DNA of 64,000 nucleotides from Gemmatimonadota bacterium (GTDB lineage Bacteria; Gemmatimonadota; Gemmatimonadetes; Gemmatimonadales; Gemmatimonadaceae). Below, in pieces: positions 19,268-26,704 of this stretch (positions are counted from its first letter, which is position 1; every line of letters starts with the position of its first letter). The notes below the pieces were generated by a model. The model was not told the origin of the DNA, searched no databases, and worked only from the letters and a program-made list of their open reading frames with translations. The position numbers were made by a program, and so were the translations under genes. Where the stretch lies: the NCBI GenBank assembly GCA_016714015.1, contig JADJNZ010000001.1, positions 1-64,000 on the forward strand. The letters are read 5' to 3'.

Positions 19268-20063
19268 ATGACACCCGACATCCGCCTCGGCCTCCGTGAG
19301 AACCTCGGCCAGTTCTCGCTCCTCCTGCTGGTCAATTCGTTCGTCGGCGCGATGGTCGGTATGGAACGCACCATCGTCCCGGCAATCGCCGAACAGGAGT
19401 TCCGGCTCGCGGCCGTACCGCGATCCTGTGGTTCATCGTCGTCTTCGGTGTCACGAAAGCCCTCTCCAACTATCTCGCCGGGCGGCTCTCGGATCGCTTC
19501 GGCCGCAAGCATCTCCTTGTCGCGGGGTGGCTCGTCGCCGTCCCAGTAACCGTTCTATACATGATGTGGGCGCCAAGCTGGACGTTGGTGCTCGTCGCGA
19601 ACGCATTCCTCGGCGTGAGCCAGGGTCTGACCTCGTCGACCACCGTCATCATGAAGATCGATCTCACCGGACCGCGGAATCGCGGGTTCGCGATGGGGCT
19701 CAACGAGTTCGGCGGTTACCTCGCCGTCGCGCTCAGCGCGCTCGCCAGTGGCTTCATCGCCGCGCGCTACGGGCTCCGGCCGCAGCCGTTCTATCTCGGG
19801 ATCTCGTTCGTCGCGATCGGATTGGTGCTGTCCGTCGTCGCGGTGCGTGAGACGGCACCACACGTCGCCGCCGAGTCGCGGAGTCACGGCGTGGCATCCG
19901 GCGCGGCCGGCCCGACTCAGCGAGAGATCTTCCGGCGTACGTCGCTCACTGACAGCGATCTCTCGAGCGTCTCGCAAGCCGGTCTCGTCAACAATCTCAA
20001 CGACGGCATGGAGTGAGGCTGTTCCCGCTCCTCTACGCTGCCGCGCAACTCGACGTCGCACGC
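19268..20063 (+). pseudogene. Broken MFS transporter at the island edge
   Basis: Starts well (NLGQFSLLLLVNSFVGAMVGMERTIVPAIAEQEFRLAA) but loses a base near 19,415. The correct frame then resumes as ILWFIVVFGVTKALSNYLAGRLSDRFGRK and runs to QAGLVNNLNDGM. A second one-base loss near 20,005 is followed by LFPLLYAAAQLDVAR, and similarity stops near 20,063. Only the first half or so of a normal 400-residue MFS protein remains. Cause: decay or assembly error for the frameshifts, truncation at the island junction for the end. Confidence 0.8.
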
Positions 20064-20097
20064 AGTACGTGCGATGTATCCACCACCTGAGGGGTCG

Positions 20098-20231
20098 GCA
20101 TAACGTCAAGTTGTGCTGCGGCCGCTTCCATAGAATGCGGTTGGGCGGCCGCGCGGTACCTTCAGGTACGATAAAGCGCGGCCGCCCAACCGCTAGCCCA
20201 GCGCGGCCGTCTGCACCAACTGCCGTTATGC
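20098..20231 (-). repeat. attC recombination site C
   Basis: 134-bp site bounded by GCATAAC and GTTATGC. It contains an 18-bp perfect inner stem (GCGGTTGGGCGGCCGCGC) and the nested GGTACCTTCAGGTAC hairpin. It follows the lipoprotein gene at 20,259-21,281 and is the first attC to the right of the metal island. Confidence 0.92.
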
Positions 20232-20258
20232 CGCTACGTGCTCCGCGGCCGTGAACGC

Positions 20259-21281
20259 CTAGAGCCCACGCACCCAGTGCGCCCACACCTCGGCATCGTG
20301 ACCGAGATCCTTTCCCCGAAGGGCGACCAAGAGCCGGTGCGCCGAATCCCGGAGATCGGTGTGCTCCGCTGCCGCGAACGCGAGAAGCATCTCACCTCCA
20401 TCCCGCAACAAGGGCAGAGCAAGGCTCGAGTCGACCCCCGTGGCAGCCAGCAAGCGCATCGTGCCGGTGAGGTGGAACAGTGCGGTGCCTCGGAGCATCT
20501 GGTGCAGTTCAGGAGCGACGGGACCCCAGTCCACCGGGCGTGGTGACGTCTGCGTGAACGAGGAGAGCACGAGACTCGCCATTGCGCCGACGGGACCATC
20601 CGCCTCCAACTGCGCGCGCAGGAGAGCGTGCAGCACTCGATCGTCGTTCGTGAAGTTCGACAGCAGTGCCACCGCAGCCATTCGGTTGCGAAAGTTCGGG
20701 TCCGCGTGCACGGCACTCAGAGCGGCCTCCCTGTCCGAGAGGCTCGCGTGCGCGGCGAGGAAGCGCCATACCCCGAGCACTGCAATGGAGTCGGCTCCCG
20801 AGAGACCTCGGAGCGCCGTTGAGTCGCCTCCTCGCCACGCTCGGTACCGCCACAGACTCATCTGAAATGGACCGGGATGCTCAGAAAGCACGAGGATTAC
20901 CGGCGCCCACTCATGGCGGGGCGCGAGTGTGTCCATTGGCGCAATACGATGGCGCACGCGCGCAGAATCTTGAGGTTCCACGACAATCACGACGACGCGC
21001 TCGAGGGAGTCCCCCGGTAGCTCATATGAGGTTGCAGCGGCGTCCGCGAAGCCGAGCTGGTATCTCAATGCAGCTGCGCAGGCATGCGAATCGAGCGTAG
21101 TCCCGGGTGCGTACTTCGCGAGCGAATCCTGCATCATCGCGATTGTCCACCGCTGGAGACCGACGACCTCGATCGACTTACCGGGGACCAAGAGCACCGT
21201 CGGAGTGCGGCTGGGCGGCGAAGCGCACGCGGCGACCGCGAACGCCAGAATCGCACCTCGCAACACCGTCACGGTAGTCAT
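20259..21281 (-). CDS. Cassette-encoded lipoprotein with helical repeats, unknown function
   Basis: 340 aa. Lipoprotein signal ILAFAVAAC at the N-terminus. The second half is helical and repeat-like (FRNRMAAVALLSNFTND, DGPVGAMASLVLSSF, ALPLLRDGGEMLLAFAAAE), resembling HEAT-type repeats, but no named family is recognised. Its start is 20 bases from attC D and its stop 28 bases from attC C, so it fills one cassette. Probably an envelope protein; role unknown. Confidence 0.8.
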   Translation of the reverse strand: MTTVTVLRGAILAFAVAACASPPSRTPTVLLVPGKSIEVVGLQRWTIAMMQDSLAKYAPGTTLDSHACAAALRYQLGFADAAATSYELPGDSLERVVVIVVEPQDSARVRHRIAPMDTLAPRHEWAPVILVLSEHPGPFQMSLWRYRAWRGGDSTALRGLSGADSIAVLGVWRFLAAHASLSDREAALSAVHADPNFRNRMAAVALLSNFTNDDRVLHALLRAQLEADGPVGAMASLVLSSFTQTSPRPVDWGPVAPELHQMLRGTALFHLTGTMRLLAATGVDSSLALPLLRDGGEMLLAFAAAEHTDLRDSAHRLLVALRGKDLGHDAEVWAHWVRGL

Positions 21282-21300
21282 CCGGCTAAGGCTCCAGTCG

Positions 21301-21438
21301 GCATAACGTGTGCTTCTGCTGTGAACGCTTCAATAGAAAGCAGTTGTGGGGCGGCCGCTAGGCCGTGTCTTTCCCAACAACCGGACGCCCCACAACTGCA
21401 TCCGTACCCGCGTTCATCGGCAGCAAGCGGCGTTATAC
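21301..21438 (-). repeat. attC recombination site D (divergent)
   Basis: 138-bp site bounded by GCATAAC and GTTATAC. The inner stem differs from the others (GCAGTTGTGGGGCG pairing with CGCCCCACAACTGC), and the outer arms read TGTGCTTCTGCTGTGAACG / CGTTCATCGGCAGCAAGC. The secondary structure is conserved while the sequence diverges, as expected for an attC of separate origin. Confidence 0.82.
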
Positions 21439-21461
21439 GGCGCCCGTCGCCGCGCACGCGT

Positions 21462-22136
21462 TCACGGTGAACCGGTGGAGGGCAACGTGGTCGTGTCGAT
21501 GGCAATGGTCGAGTCGCCGAGCCGGCCGCGCACGCGGACAAAGTGCTGGGGATTCGGGTCGCTCGTGCAGACGTAGGCGATCCAGGAGTCGGCACCGACG
21601 AACCCGGCGAATCCACAATGGGCATCTCCGCCCGGCACCTCGATGCGCCGCGATCGAGCGAGTTGGCGGTAGTCCGGCACGGACCGCACCACGGCGAAAG
21701 CGCCATTGCGACCATCGAACTCCACGAACGCGATCCGTTGGCCCGTGGAGTCGAACGCGAATGTCGTGAGGCCGTCGACGAAGCCGGGGGGGAGCGGCAG
21801 GAACTCCGGGTCCGCCGCCGCCATCTGGCGCACGAGTCCGTGCGCGTAGCCGCAGCGATCACTGACCGCCGCAATGCGATAGCCGGCCACGGTGTCGAGA
21901 GTGAGTTCCTGCACCAAGAGCGGCGGGATGGCGGCGCTCGAGTCGATGAACACGACGAGCGGTACGGAGTCCTCATCGCAGGAACCAGACGAGAACTGCA
22001 GTCGCTCACGGCTCCACGACGTCGCGGGTTGCGCGTCAGGCGCCGCACCCACGTCCTGGCGTGCGCGCGGCTGCTCGGATTCCGCGCTACAGGCCGCGAC
22101 CAGTGATACAAGAACGACTGTGCATGCTAGTTTCAT
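21462..22136 (-). CDS. Cassette-encoded lipoprotein, unknown function
   Basis: 224 aa. Clear lipoprotein signal (VVLVSLVAAC, Cys about residue 16). The mature part is beta-rich with several Cys and GFAGFVGADSWIAYVC, possibly propeller-like, but no family is recognised. The start codon lies 9 bases from attC E, leaving no room for a standard leader or promoter, so translation probably depends on read-through from outside the cassette. Stop is 23 bases before attC D. Confidence 0.78.
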   Translation of the reverse strand: MKLACTVVLVSLVAACSAESEQPRARQDVGAAPDAQPATSWSRERLQFSSGSCDEDSVPLVVFIDSSAAIPPLLVQELTLDTVAGYRIAAVSDRCGYAHGLVRQMAAADPEFLPLPPGFVDGLTTFAFDSTGQRIAFVEFDGRNGAFAVVRSVPDYRQLARSRRIEVPGGDAHCGFAGFVGADSWIAYVCTSDPNPQHFVRVRGRLGDSTIAIDTTTLPSTGSP

Positions 22137-22145
22137 CGCGCGTCA

Positions 22146-22278
22146 GTATAACGTCAGCTTGTGCTGTGGCCGATCGTATAAAATGCGGGTTGGCGGCCAC
22201 GCCGGTCCTTCAGGAACGATAAAGCGGGGCCGCCAACCCGCTACCCTGGCCGGCCATCTGCACCAAGCGCCGTTAGCC
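22146..22278 (-). repeat. attC recombination site E
   Basis: 133-bp site bounded by GTATAAC and GTTAGCC. The inner stem reads GCGGGTTGGCGGCC with its complement, and the tip is GGTCCTTCAGGAACG. The TAA of the preceding gene (22,273-22,656) is formed by the core itself. Confidence 0.9.
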
Positions 22279-22656
22279 GGCGGCACGCCGAACTCTGCCA
22301 TCGGAGTGCCACGACTCGATGCTTCTCAGGTCTTCGGCCAGACGATGTGGGAGCTGTGCGCGCAATGCCTGCTCCGCGCTTGGGGATCCCGCGCGTCCGA
22401 GCCCTTCAAGGAATGACACCGAGATCATGTTCGATACAGGATCGTCGGACGGCCCAAGGGCACGGTCGAGTTCACCGAGCAAGCTTGTCACGGTTGTGGG
22501 GTCGGCAGCGAGCGTCTCGCAGGCCCAACGCTTCACGTCAGCCATCAGGACGTGGCCGAGGAGCTCACCGTAATCAGCCTCGTGAGCAGCACGCAACGCG
22601 GCGATCGCGGGAACTGCGCTCTGGAGGCGATCGAAGAACTCCTTCTCTGGGTTCAC
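22273..22656 (-). CDS. Cassette-encoded small protein, possibly DUF7674-like
   Basis: 127 aa, soluble and helical, no signal peptide. The pattern NPEKEFFDRLQSAVPAIAA, DYGELLGHVLMADVKRWA and VSNMISVSFLEGLG resembles small proteins annotated DUF7674, a family of unknown function; this resemblance is from memory and moderate. GTG 22,656 was chosen for the upstream GGAGGCG. The stop codon is provided by the attC E core; attC F lies 17 bases upstream of the start. Confidence 0.72.
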   Translation of the reverse strand: MNPEKEFFDRLQSAVPAIAALRAAHEADYGELLGHVLMADVKRWACETLAADPTTVTSLLGELDRALGPSDDPVSNMISVSFLEGLGRAGSPSAEQALRAQLPHRLAEDLRSIESWHSDGRVRRAAG

Positions 22657-22673
22657 GTAGCTCGCCTCCGTCC

Positions 22674-22807
22674 GGCTAACGTCAAGTTGTGCTGCGGCCG
22701 CTTCCATAAAACGCAGGTGGGCGGCCGTGCGATACCGAAAGGTACAAAAGAGCACGGCCGCCCACCTGCTTCACTAACGCGGCCGTCTGCACCAACTGCC
22801 GTTAGGG
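22674..22807 (-). repeat. attC recombination site F
   Basis: 134-bp site bounded by GGCTAAC and GTTAGGG, with inner stem GCAGGTGGGCGGCCGTGC and its complement around GATACCGAAAGGTAC. Compensatory changes relative to sites B, C and H preserve the stem. It supplies the TAA of the gene at 22,802-23,320. Confidence 0.92.
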
Positions 22808-23320
22808 CGCCGCGCGCGGAGCACGCGCGTACCGCATGCTCCCGCAGAATCCGTCCATCTCTAACGCCCCATCTTCAACGAGTGTAAACCGGCTGGAGTA
22901 TTCCCGCGTCGAAAGAGTGAGCTGCCGCCCGACGACCGAGTACCTGAACTCATGTCGGAAGTCGTAGTAGAACACGCGCGTCGAGTCGCTGTTCTGAAAC
23001 CGGTCCTCGGGACGCGAGCGCTGATGCGAGCGCCACTCTCCGCGGCCGCTCGCTTGGAACAACAGCGTGTCTCCAAGGAAGTACATCTCCGCGCCCTCCG
23101 CCGCCATCAGCGGCATACAGCGAACCAATAGGTTCTCTGTCGTATCAAGGGCGACGCCGCCGATCGACGAAAGGACGAACAGCTGCGGGGCCGGCCCGGG
23201 TCCGAGGAGGTCGCTGCAGCCGGTCGCGATGAGTAGCGGAACGAGGAACACCGCTGCCGCGCGAACGGCGCCTGCCGCTCGTGCTCGGAACCGAATCGCA
23301 GAGACGTGCAGGGTGTGCAT
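22802..23320 (-). CDS. Cassette-encoded lipoprotein, unknown function
   Basis: 172 aa. Arg-rich start, hydrophobic segment AAAVFLVPLLIATGC ending in a lipobox Cys (about residue 35), then a beta-rich domain with STRVFYYDFRHEFRYSVVGRQLTLST. The pattern of alternating polar strands resembles lipocalin-like or beta-sandwich domains, but I do not recognise a family. The longer open frame upstream crosses attC G and the poly-G tract and is not coding. Stop overlaps attC F. Confidence 0.77.
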   Translation of the reverse strand: MHTLHVSAIRFRARAAGAVRAAAVFLVPLLIATGCSDLLGPGPAPQLFVLSSIGGVALDTTENLLVRCMPLMAAEGAEMYFLGDTLLFQASGRGEWRSHQRSRPEDRFQNSDSTRVFYYDFRHEFRYSVVGRQLTLSTREYSSRFTLVEDGALEMDGFCGSMRYARAPRAAP

Positions 23321-23337
23321 CGATGCCTCTCTGGTCG

Positions 23338-23423
23338 CCCTAACGTCGAGTTGTGCTGTGGCCGACGGGTGCGGCCGACCAATGAGGGCCGCCACCCAGC
23401 GGCCCTGCCCACTGTCGTTAGGT
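23338..23423 (-). repeat. attC recombination site G (short)
   Basis: 86-bp site bounded by CCCTAAC and GTTAGGT, the latter an exact GTTRRRY as read on the plus strand. It keeps the GTCGAGTTGTGCTGTGGCCG arm but has a reduced right arm (GCCCACTGTCG) and a short terminal stem (GGCCGCCACCCAGCGGCC). Confidence 0.75.
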
Positions 23424-23634
<211 letters not shown>

Positions 23635-23761
23635 CCCTAACGCGGTGCCGGCCGCTTTCATAAAATGCGGTTGGGCGGCCGTGCGGTACCTTCAGGTACG
23701 ATAAAGCACGGCCGGCCAACCGCTACCCCAGCGCGGCCGTCTGCACCAACTGCCGTTATGC
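23635..23761 (-). repeat. attC recombination site H (arm partly deleted)
   Basis: 127-bp site bounded by CCCTAAC and GTTATGC. The long inner stem and GGTACCTTCAGGTAC tip are as in site B. The left outer arm has lost about 10 bases (the AAGTTGTG block), so the outer stem is incomplete and recombination may be impaired. It follows the intact permease gene. Confidence 0.85.
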
Positions 23762-23781
23762 CGCCGGCACGAGACCCCGCT

Positions 23782-26190
23782 CTACTCCGCCTGCAACACG
23801 ACCGCGGGGTCGATCTCTGACACGGTGCGTGCTTGTAGGTACGCGATTCCCCCGACGAGCAGTAGGACGGCGGAGGCGACCAGCGCAACAAGAGTCATCG
23901 CAATCGCCCCCCAGCCTGCTCCACTCACGTCACCCAGCTGGGAGTCACGCACCATCGACGCGCCGACCGTCAGCAGAAGGATCATCGACAGCACGCCGCC
24001 AGCAGTCGCGCCGATAAACCCAAGCTTCGTCGCATCGCGCACGACCAGCCGCACGAGCGCCGCCGGCTGCGCCCCGAGGGCCAAGCGGATGCCGAACTCA
24101 TGGCGTCTCCTGCGCAGCGCCTCGCGCACGACGGCTGCCACGCCGACGAGCGCGAGAGCAATCGCGATAGCGCATGTGACGAAGATCGTCTGCGACACCA
24201 TTCGGCCGAGATCGAGATCACCGGCGCGATTGAGATGGTTGCGCAGTGATCCGATGAACTCAATCACGGCAGACGGATGCGACACCTCGATGCTCTGCCG
24301 AAGTGTTCCAAGGGCGACTTCGTCGGTCGCACGAGGAAGGACTGCGATTGCAAAGCCGGGCGGCGAGGAGAAGTCTTGACCAAGCACTTCCCCTTGGGCG
24401 AGCGGGCGGAACATGATGCTGAAGCGGGGGGAGCCGGACGTGGCATACCGACCGGCCAGGCCGTGCAACGGCTGCGTGTTCTCAACGACCCCAACGACCG
24501 TCATCCACGGCGCCGGCTCCGAGGGCGGACCAAGCTTGATTCGGCGTCCGAGCGGGTCTTGTCCGGGCCACAGTTGCGCGCACGCGGCCTCGGTCAGGAT
24601 GACGACGGGCTGCGCACCGTACGTGTCGGAGGCATCAAACGCTCTGCCACGAGTGATGCGCAGATCTAGCGTACGGAACATCTCGGGGTCTACATCGAAT
24701 GACCAGGAAGGAGAGCCAGCGTAGCGCTGAGGCGCTCCTACTCCCTCGAGCGTGATCGCCTCGTCTGGCGTTCTGCCCACATTGGGATAGAAGGTGCCCC
24801 AAGCGGTTGCGGCCGCAATCGCCGGCGTCGAGCGCAAGCGTGACAGGAGGTCCGCCACAAGCACCTGTCGGTCCGCAGGGCTTAGGGATGGGGGCAGCGA
24901 GACGCTGGCGAAGGAGACGCCGTCCACTCGAAACGCGAGTGCCGCGCGTTGCGAGCTTGCGTACGTACCATAGAGGAACGCGGCGGAGACGCTGAGCAAG
25001 AGTGCAACCGCGACCTCTACGACCACGAGCCCATTTCGAACGCGTCCAACAGCTCGCGTTTCGATACTGCCTCCTGCTCTGAGTAGGGCTCCGACGTCCT
25101 GGCCAGCGAGCAAGGGCGGAAGTGCCGCCGCGAGCGTTGCGGACAGCAGGCCGACCCCGAGCGCGACCACGAGGCCCGGCGATCCGATGGCGATCTGATC
25201 CACTCCCGCGCGCTCAAACCATCCGATCCACGCTATGAGTTTCAGGATGCCAGCGGCCATGCCAAAGCCGGCGAGTCCGCCGAGCACACCGACCAGCACC
25301 GCTTCGACGACGAATGGACGTGCCAGTTGGATGCCGGTTGAGCCGAGCGCGACGCGGACCGCTATGCCGTGCCTCCTCTCGACTGCCCGGCCGAGGAAGA
25401 GCACGAGCGTGTTGAGCGTGGCGATTAGAAAGAGACAGGCGCTGCCGGCGAGTAGCACGAAGGTGCCTCGACCCATCGCGGGGCGAAGAATACTCGCCAC
25501 CGAGCGCACCCACGCGCGGGAAGGAGCGCCAGTTGAGGCACCATCCGAAGGCGACTGTGCCTTTGCGATTGCGAGAAGCTGTGGCATCGCAGACTGGGTC
25601 TTGGCGCGAGCAAGTAGTGAATAGGCCCGCCGCGCGCCGGGTGGTGGAAACTCCGCGTCGAGCACCCACAACTGCGCCTGACTCGGATAGTCGATCACCG
25701 ATGGCATGACGCCCACGACGCGGAACTCTCGCTCGGACACCAGCACCGAACGACCAATGAGTGCGGTATCACCGCCGAAGTAGCGATCCCACAGTCCGTG
25801 GCTGAGTATCACGCTACCCGGCTGGCGCTCCAGAGCATCCGGGACGGGCGCGCGAAACCGCGGTAGGGATCCAAGAGTCCGGAAGAACCCCGTATCGACC
25901 GCCGCTGCGGTCGCTCGAATGGCGCCGGCTGGTGTCACAATCGTCAACGGCATCGTGCGCCAGCGCGCCACGGCGGCGACGCGGCTTAGCTCGCGCGACC
26001 ATGCGTCAGCTGTCGCCGAACTGAGTACGTCTGGCGGGGGGGAGGCATCGTCAGCAGTGACGGCGAACGCCAATGCGCATACCGACGCCAAGCGCAGTAC
26101 GAAAGAAGCGAGGAGAGGGCGGAAACCGGGGGCGAGATGACGCCACGGAGTCGGACGTCGCTTACCGTGCCACCGAAGAAAGCTTCGCAC
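23782..26190 (-). CDS. Cassette-encoded FtsX/MacB-type (ADOP-like) ABC permease
   Basis: Inner-membrane permease, 802 aa, with two FtsX-like halves. An N-terminal helix precedes a periplasmic MacB_PCD-like domain (WSRELSRVAAVARWRTMPL to VVGVMPS), then a three-helix FtsX unit with LGSTGIQLARPFVVEAVLVG. The pattern repeats in the second half, ending in RRRRHEFGIRLALGAQPAALVRLVVRD and a final helix, then EIDPAVVLQAE. This matches the ADOP family of acidobacterial-type duplicated permeases. No ATPase gene accompanies it. At 2.4 kb it is a very large gene for an integron cassette; attC H lies 20 bases past the stop. Confidence 0.85.
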   Translation of the reverse strand: MRSFLRWHGKRRPTPWRHLAPGFRPLLASFVLRLASVCALAFAVTADDASPPPDVLSSATADAWSRELSRVAAVARWRTMPLTIVTPAGAIRATAAAVDTGFFRTLGSLPRFRAPVPDALERQPGSVILSHGLWDRYFGGDTALIGRSVLVSEREFRVVGVMPSVIDYPSQAQLWVLDAEFPPPGARRAYSLLARAKTQSAMPQLLAIAKAQSPSDGASTGAPSRAWVRSVASILRPAMGRGTFVLLAGSACLFLIATLNTLVLFLGRAVERRHGIAVRVALGSTGIQLARPFVVEAVLVGVLGGLAGFGMAAGILKLIAWIGWFERAGVDQIAIGSPGLVVALGVGLLSATLAAALPPLLAGQDVGALLRAGGSIETRAVGRVRNGLVVVEVAVALLLSVSAAFLYGTYASSQRAALAFRVDGVSFASVSLPPSLSPADRQVLVADLLSRLRSTPAIAAATAWGTFYPNVGRTPDEAITLEGVGAPQRYAGSPSWSFDVDPEMFRTLDLRITRGRAFDASDTYGAQPVVILTEAACAQLWPGQDPLGRRIKLGPPSEPAPWMTVVGVVENTQPLHGLAGRYATSGSPRFSIMFRPLAQGEVLGQDFSSPPGFAIAVLPRATDEVALGTLRQSIEVSHPSAVIEFIGSLRNHLNRAGDLDLGRMVSQTIFVTCAIAIALALVGVAAVVREALRRRRHEFGIRLALGAQPAALVRLVVRDATKLGFIGATAGGVLSMILLLTVGASMVRDSQLGDVSGAGWGAIAMTLVALVASAVLLLVGGIAYLQARTVSEIDPAVVLQAE

Positions 26191-26257
26191 CGAGGTCCTC
26201 GGCTGGAGATCGAGCGCAGAGGTGCTCCTCTTCGGAGCGCGAGACCTGACTGGGTCG

Positions 26258-26305
26258 GCATAACGTCAGGTTGTGGCGCGGGGCCGTCCTAGATGCGGGG
26301 GGCGG
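26258..26305 (-). repeat. Half attC site I, fused to permease-like DNA
   Basis: Begins with GCATAACGTCAGGTTGTGG like the other sites and continues to GCGGGGGGCGGCCGC. It then joins sequence resembling the N-terminal coding region of the permease (AGTGACGGCGACGCC). The second half of the attC is absent. It marks a deletion joining the inside of an attC to a gene start. Confidence 0.7.
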
Positions 26306-26629
26306 CCGCAGTGACGGCGACGCCAATGCGCCTGGCCACACACGCCAAGCGCAGCCGAACTGTCAAGCGCTGCGGTCCCGGGCGAGATCGAGTGCGAACG
26401 CGGACCACGAGCGCGGCTGACTCCTGCGGCTCGGCAACTCAATGGCGCGATCTGACTCGCGCCGGCGGCAGGGGAGGGTCCGGCCCTGGGGCGGCCCGGG
26501 GGGGGCGAGCGCAATCGGACGTCGCTTACCGGGCCACCGACGAAAGCGCCGCACCGAGGTCCGCTCGGCGCTGGCGGGAGATCGAGCGCAGAGAGTGGCG
26601 GCACTTCGAGCGAGACCTGACTCGGGTCC
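26306..26629 (-). pseudogene. Degenerate duplicate of the permease cassette 5' end
   Basis: The stretch 26,515-26,629 repeats 26,150-26,257 with substitutions and small indels. Both share CGGACGTCGCTTACCG, GCACCGAGGTCC, GAGATCGAGCGCAGAG and GAGACCTGACT blocks. On the minus strand it gives RTSVRRFRRWPGKRRP against the intact RTSVRSFLRWHGKRRP. Frameshifts and the missing body make it non-functional. It is the cassette closest to attI, so a tandem duplicate that lost its core. Confidence 0.75.
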
Positions 26630-26704
26630 AGCTAACGTTCTATTCACCTGCAAGATATCCTACCCCCCGCGCCACCTTTCCTGCAAGCGGCGCCGGGATA
26701 TCCA
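26630..26704 (-). other. Candidate attI site at the 3' side of the integrase gene
   Basis: 75 bases between the cassette boundary (minus-strand core GTTAGCT at 26,630-26,636) and the intI stop. It has no attC-like palindrome. Two direct repeats, CCTGCAAG at 26,647 and 26,680 (33 bases apart), are each followed by GATATCC, reminiscent of the DR1/DR2 integrase-binding repeats of known attI sites. Function is inferred from position and this repeat pattern. Confidence 0.65.

Larger units (their letters stand above)
8198..20084. mobile_element. Heavy-metal resistance island inserted in the cassette array
   Basis: About 11.9 kb without attC sites, between attC B and attC C. It holds a minus-strand czc/P-type ATPase cluster and a broken plus-strand MFS gene. 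The left edge abuts the truncated permease 3' end. At the right edge MFS similarity ends near 20,063; shortly after, 20,085-20,097 resembles the start of the permease cassettes (CGACCC..CAGG on the minus strand). No integrase, transposase or target duplication is visible inside, so the mechanism of entry is unknown. The boundaries are inferred. Confidence 0.6.

Noticed and set aside
8198..20084. Prophage or ICE carrying the metal genes
   Set aside because: No phage structural, relaxase, or conjugation genes and no integrase other than intI are present in the segment.
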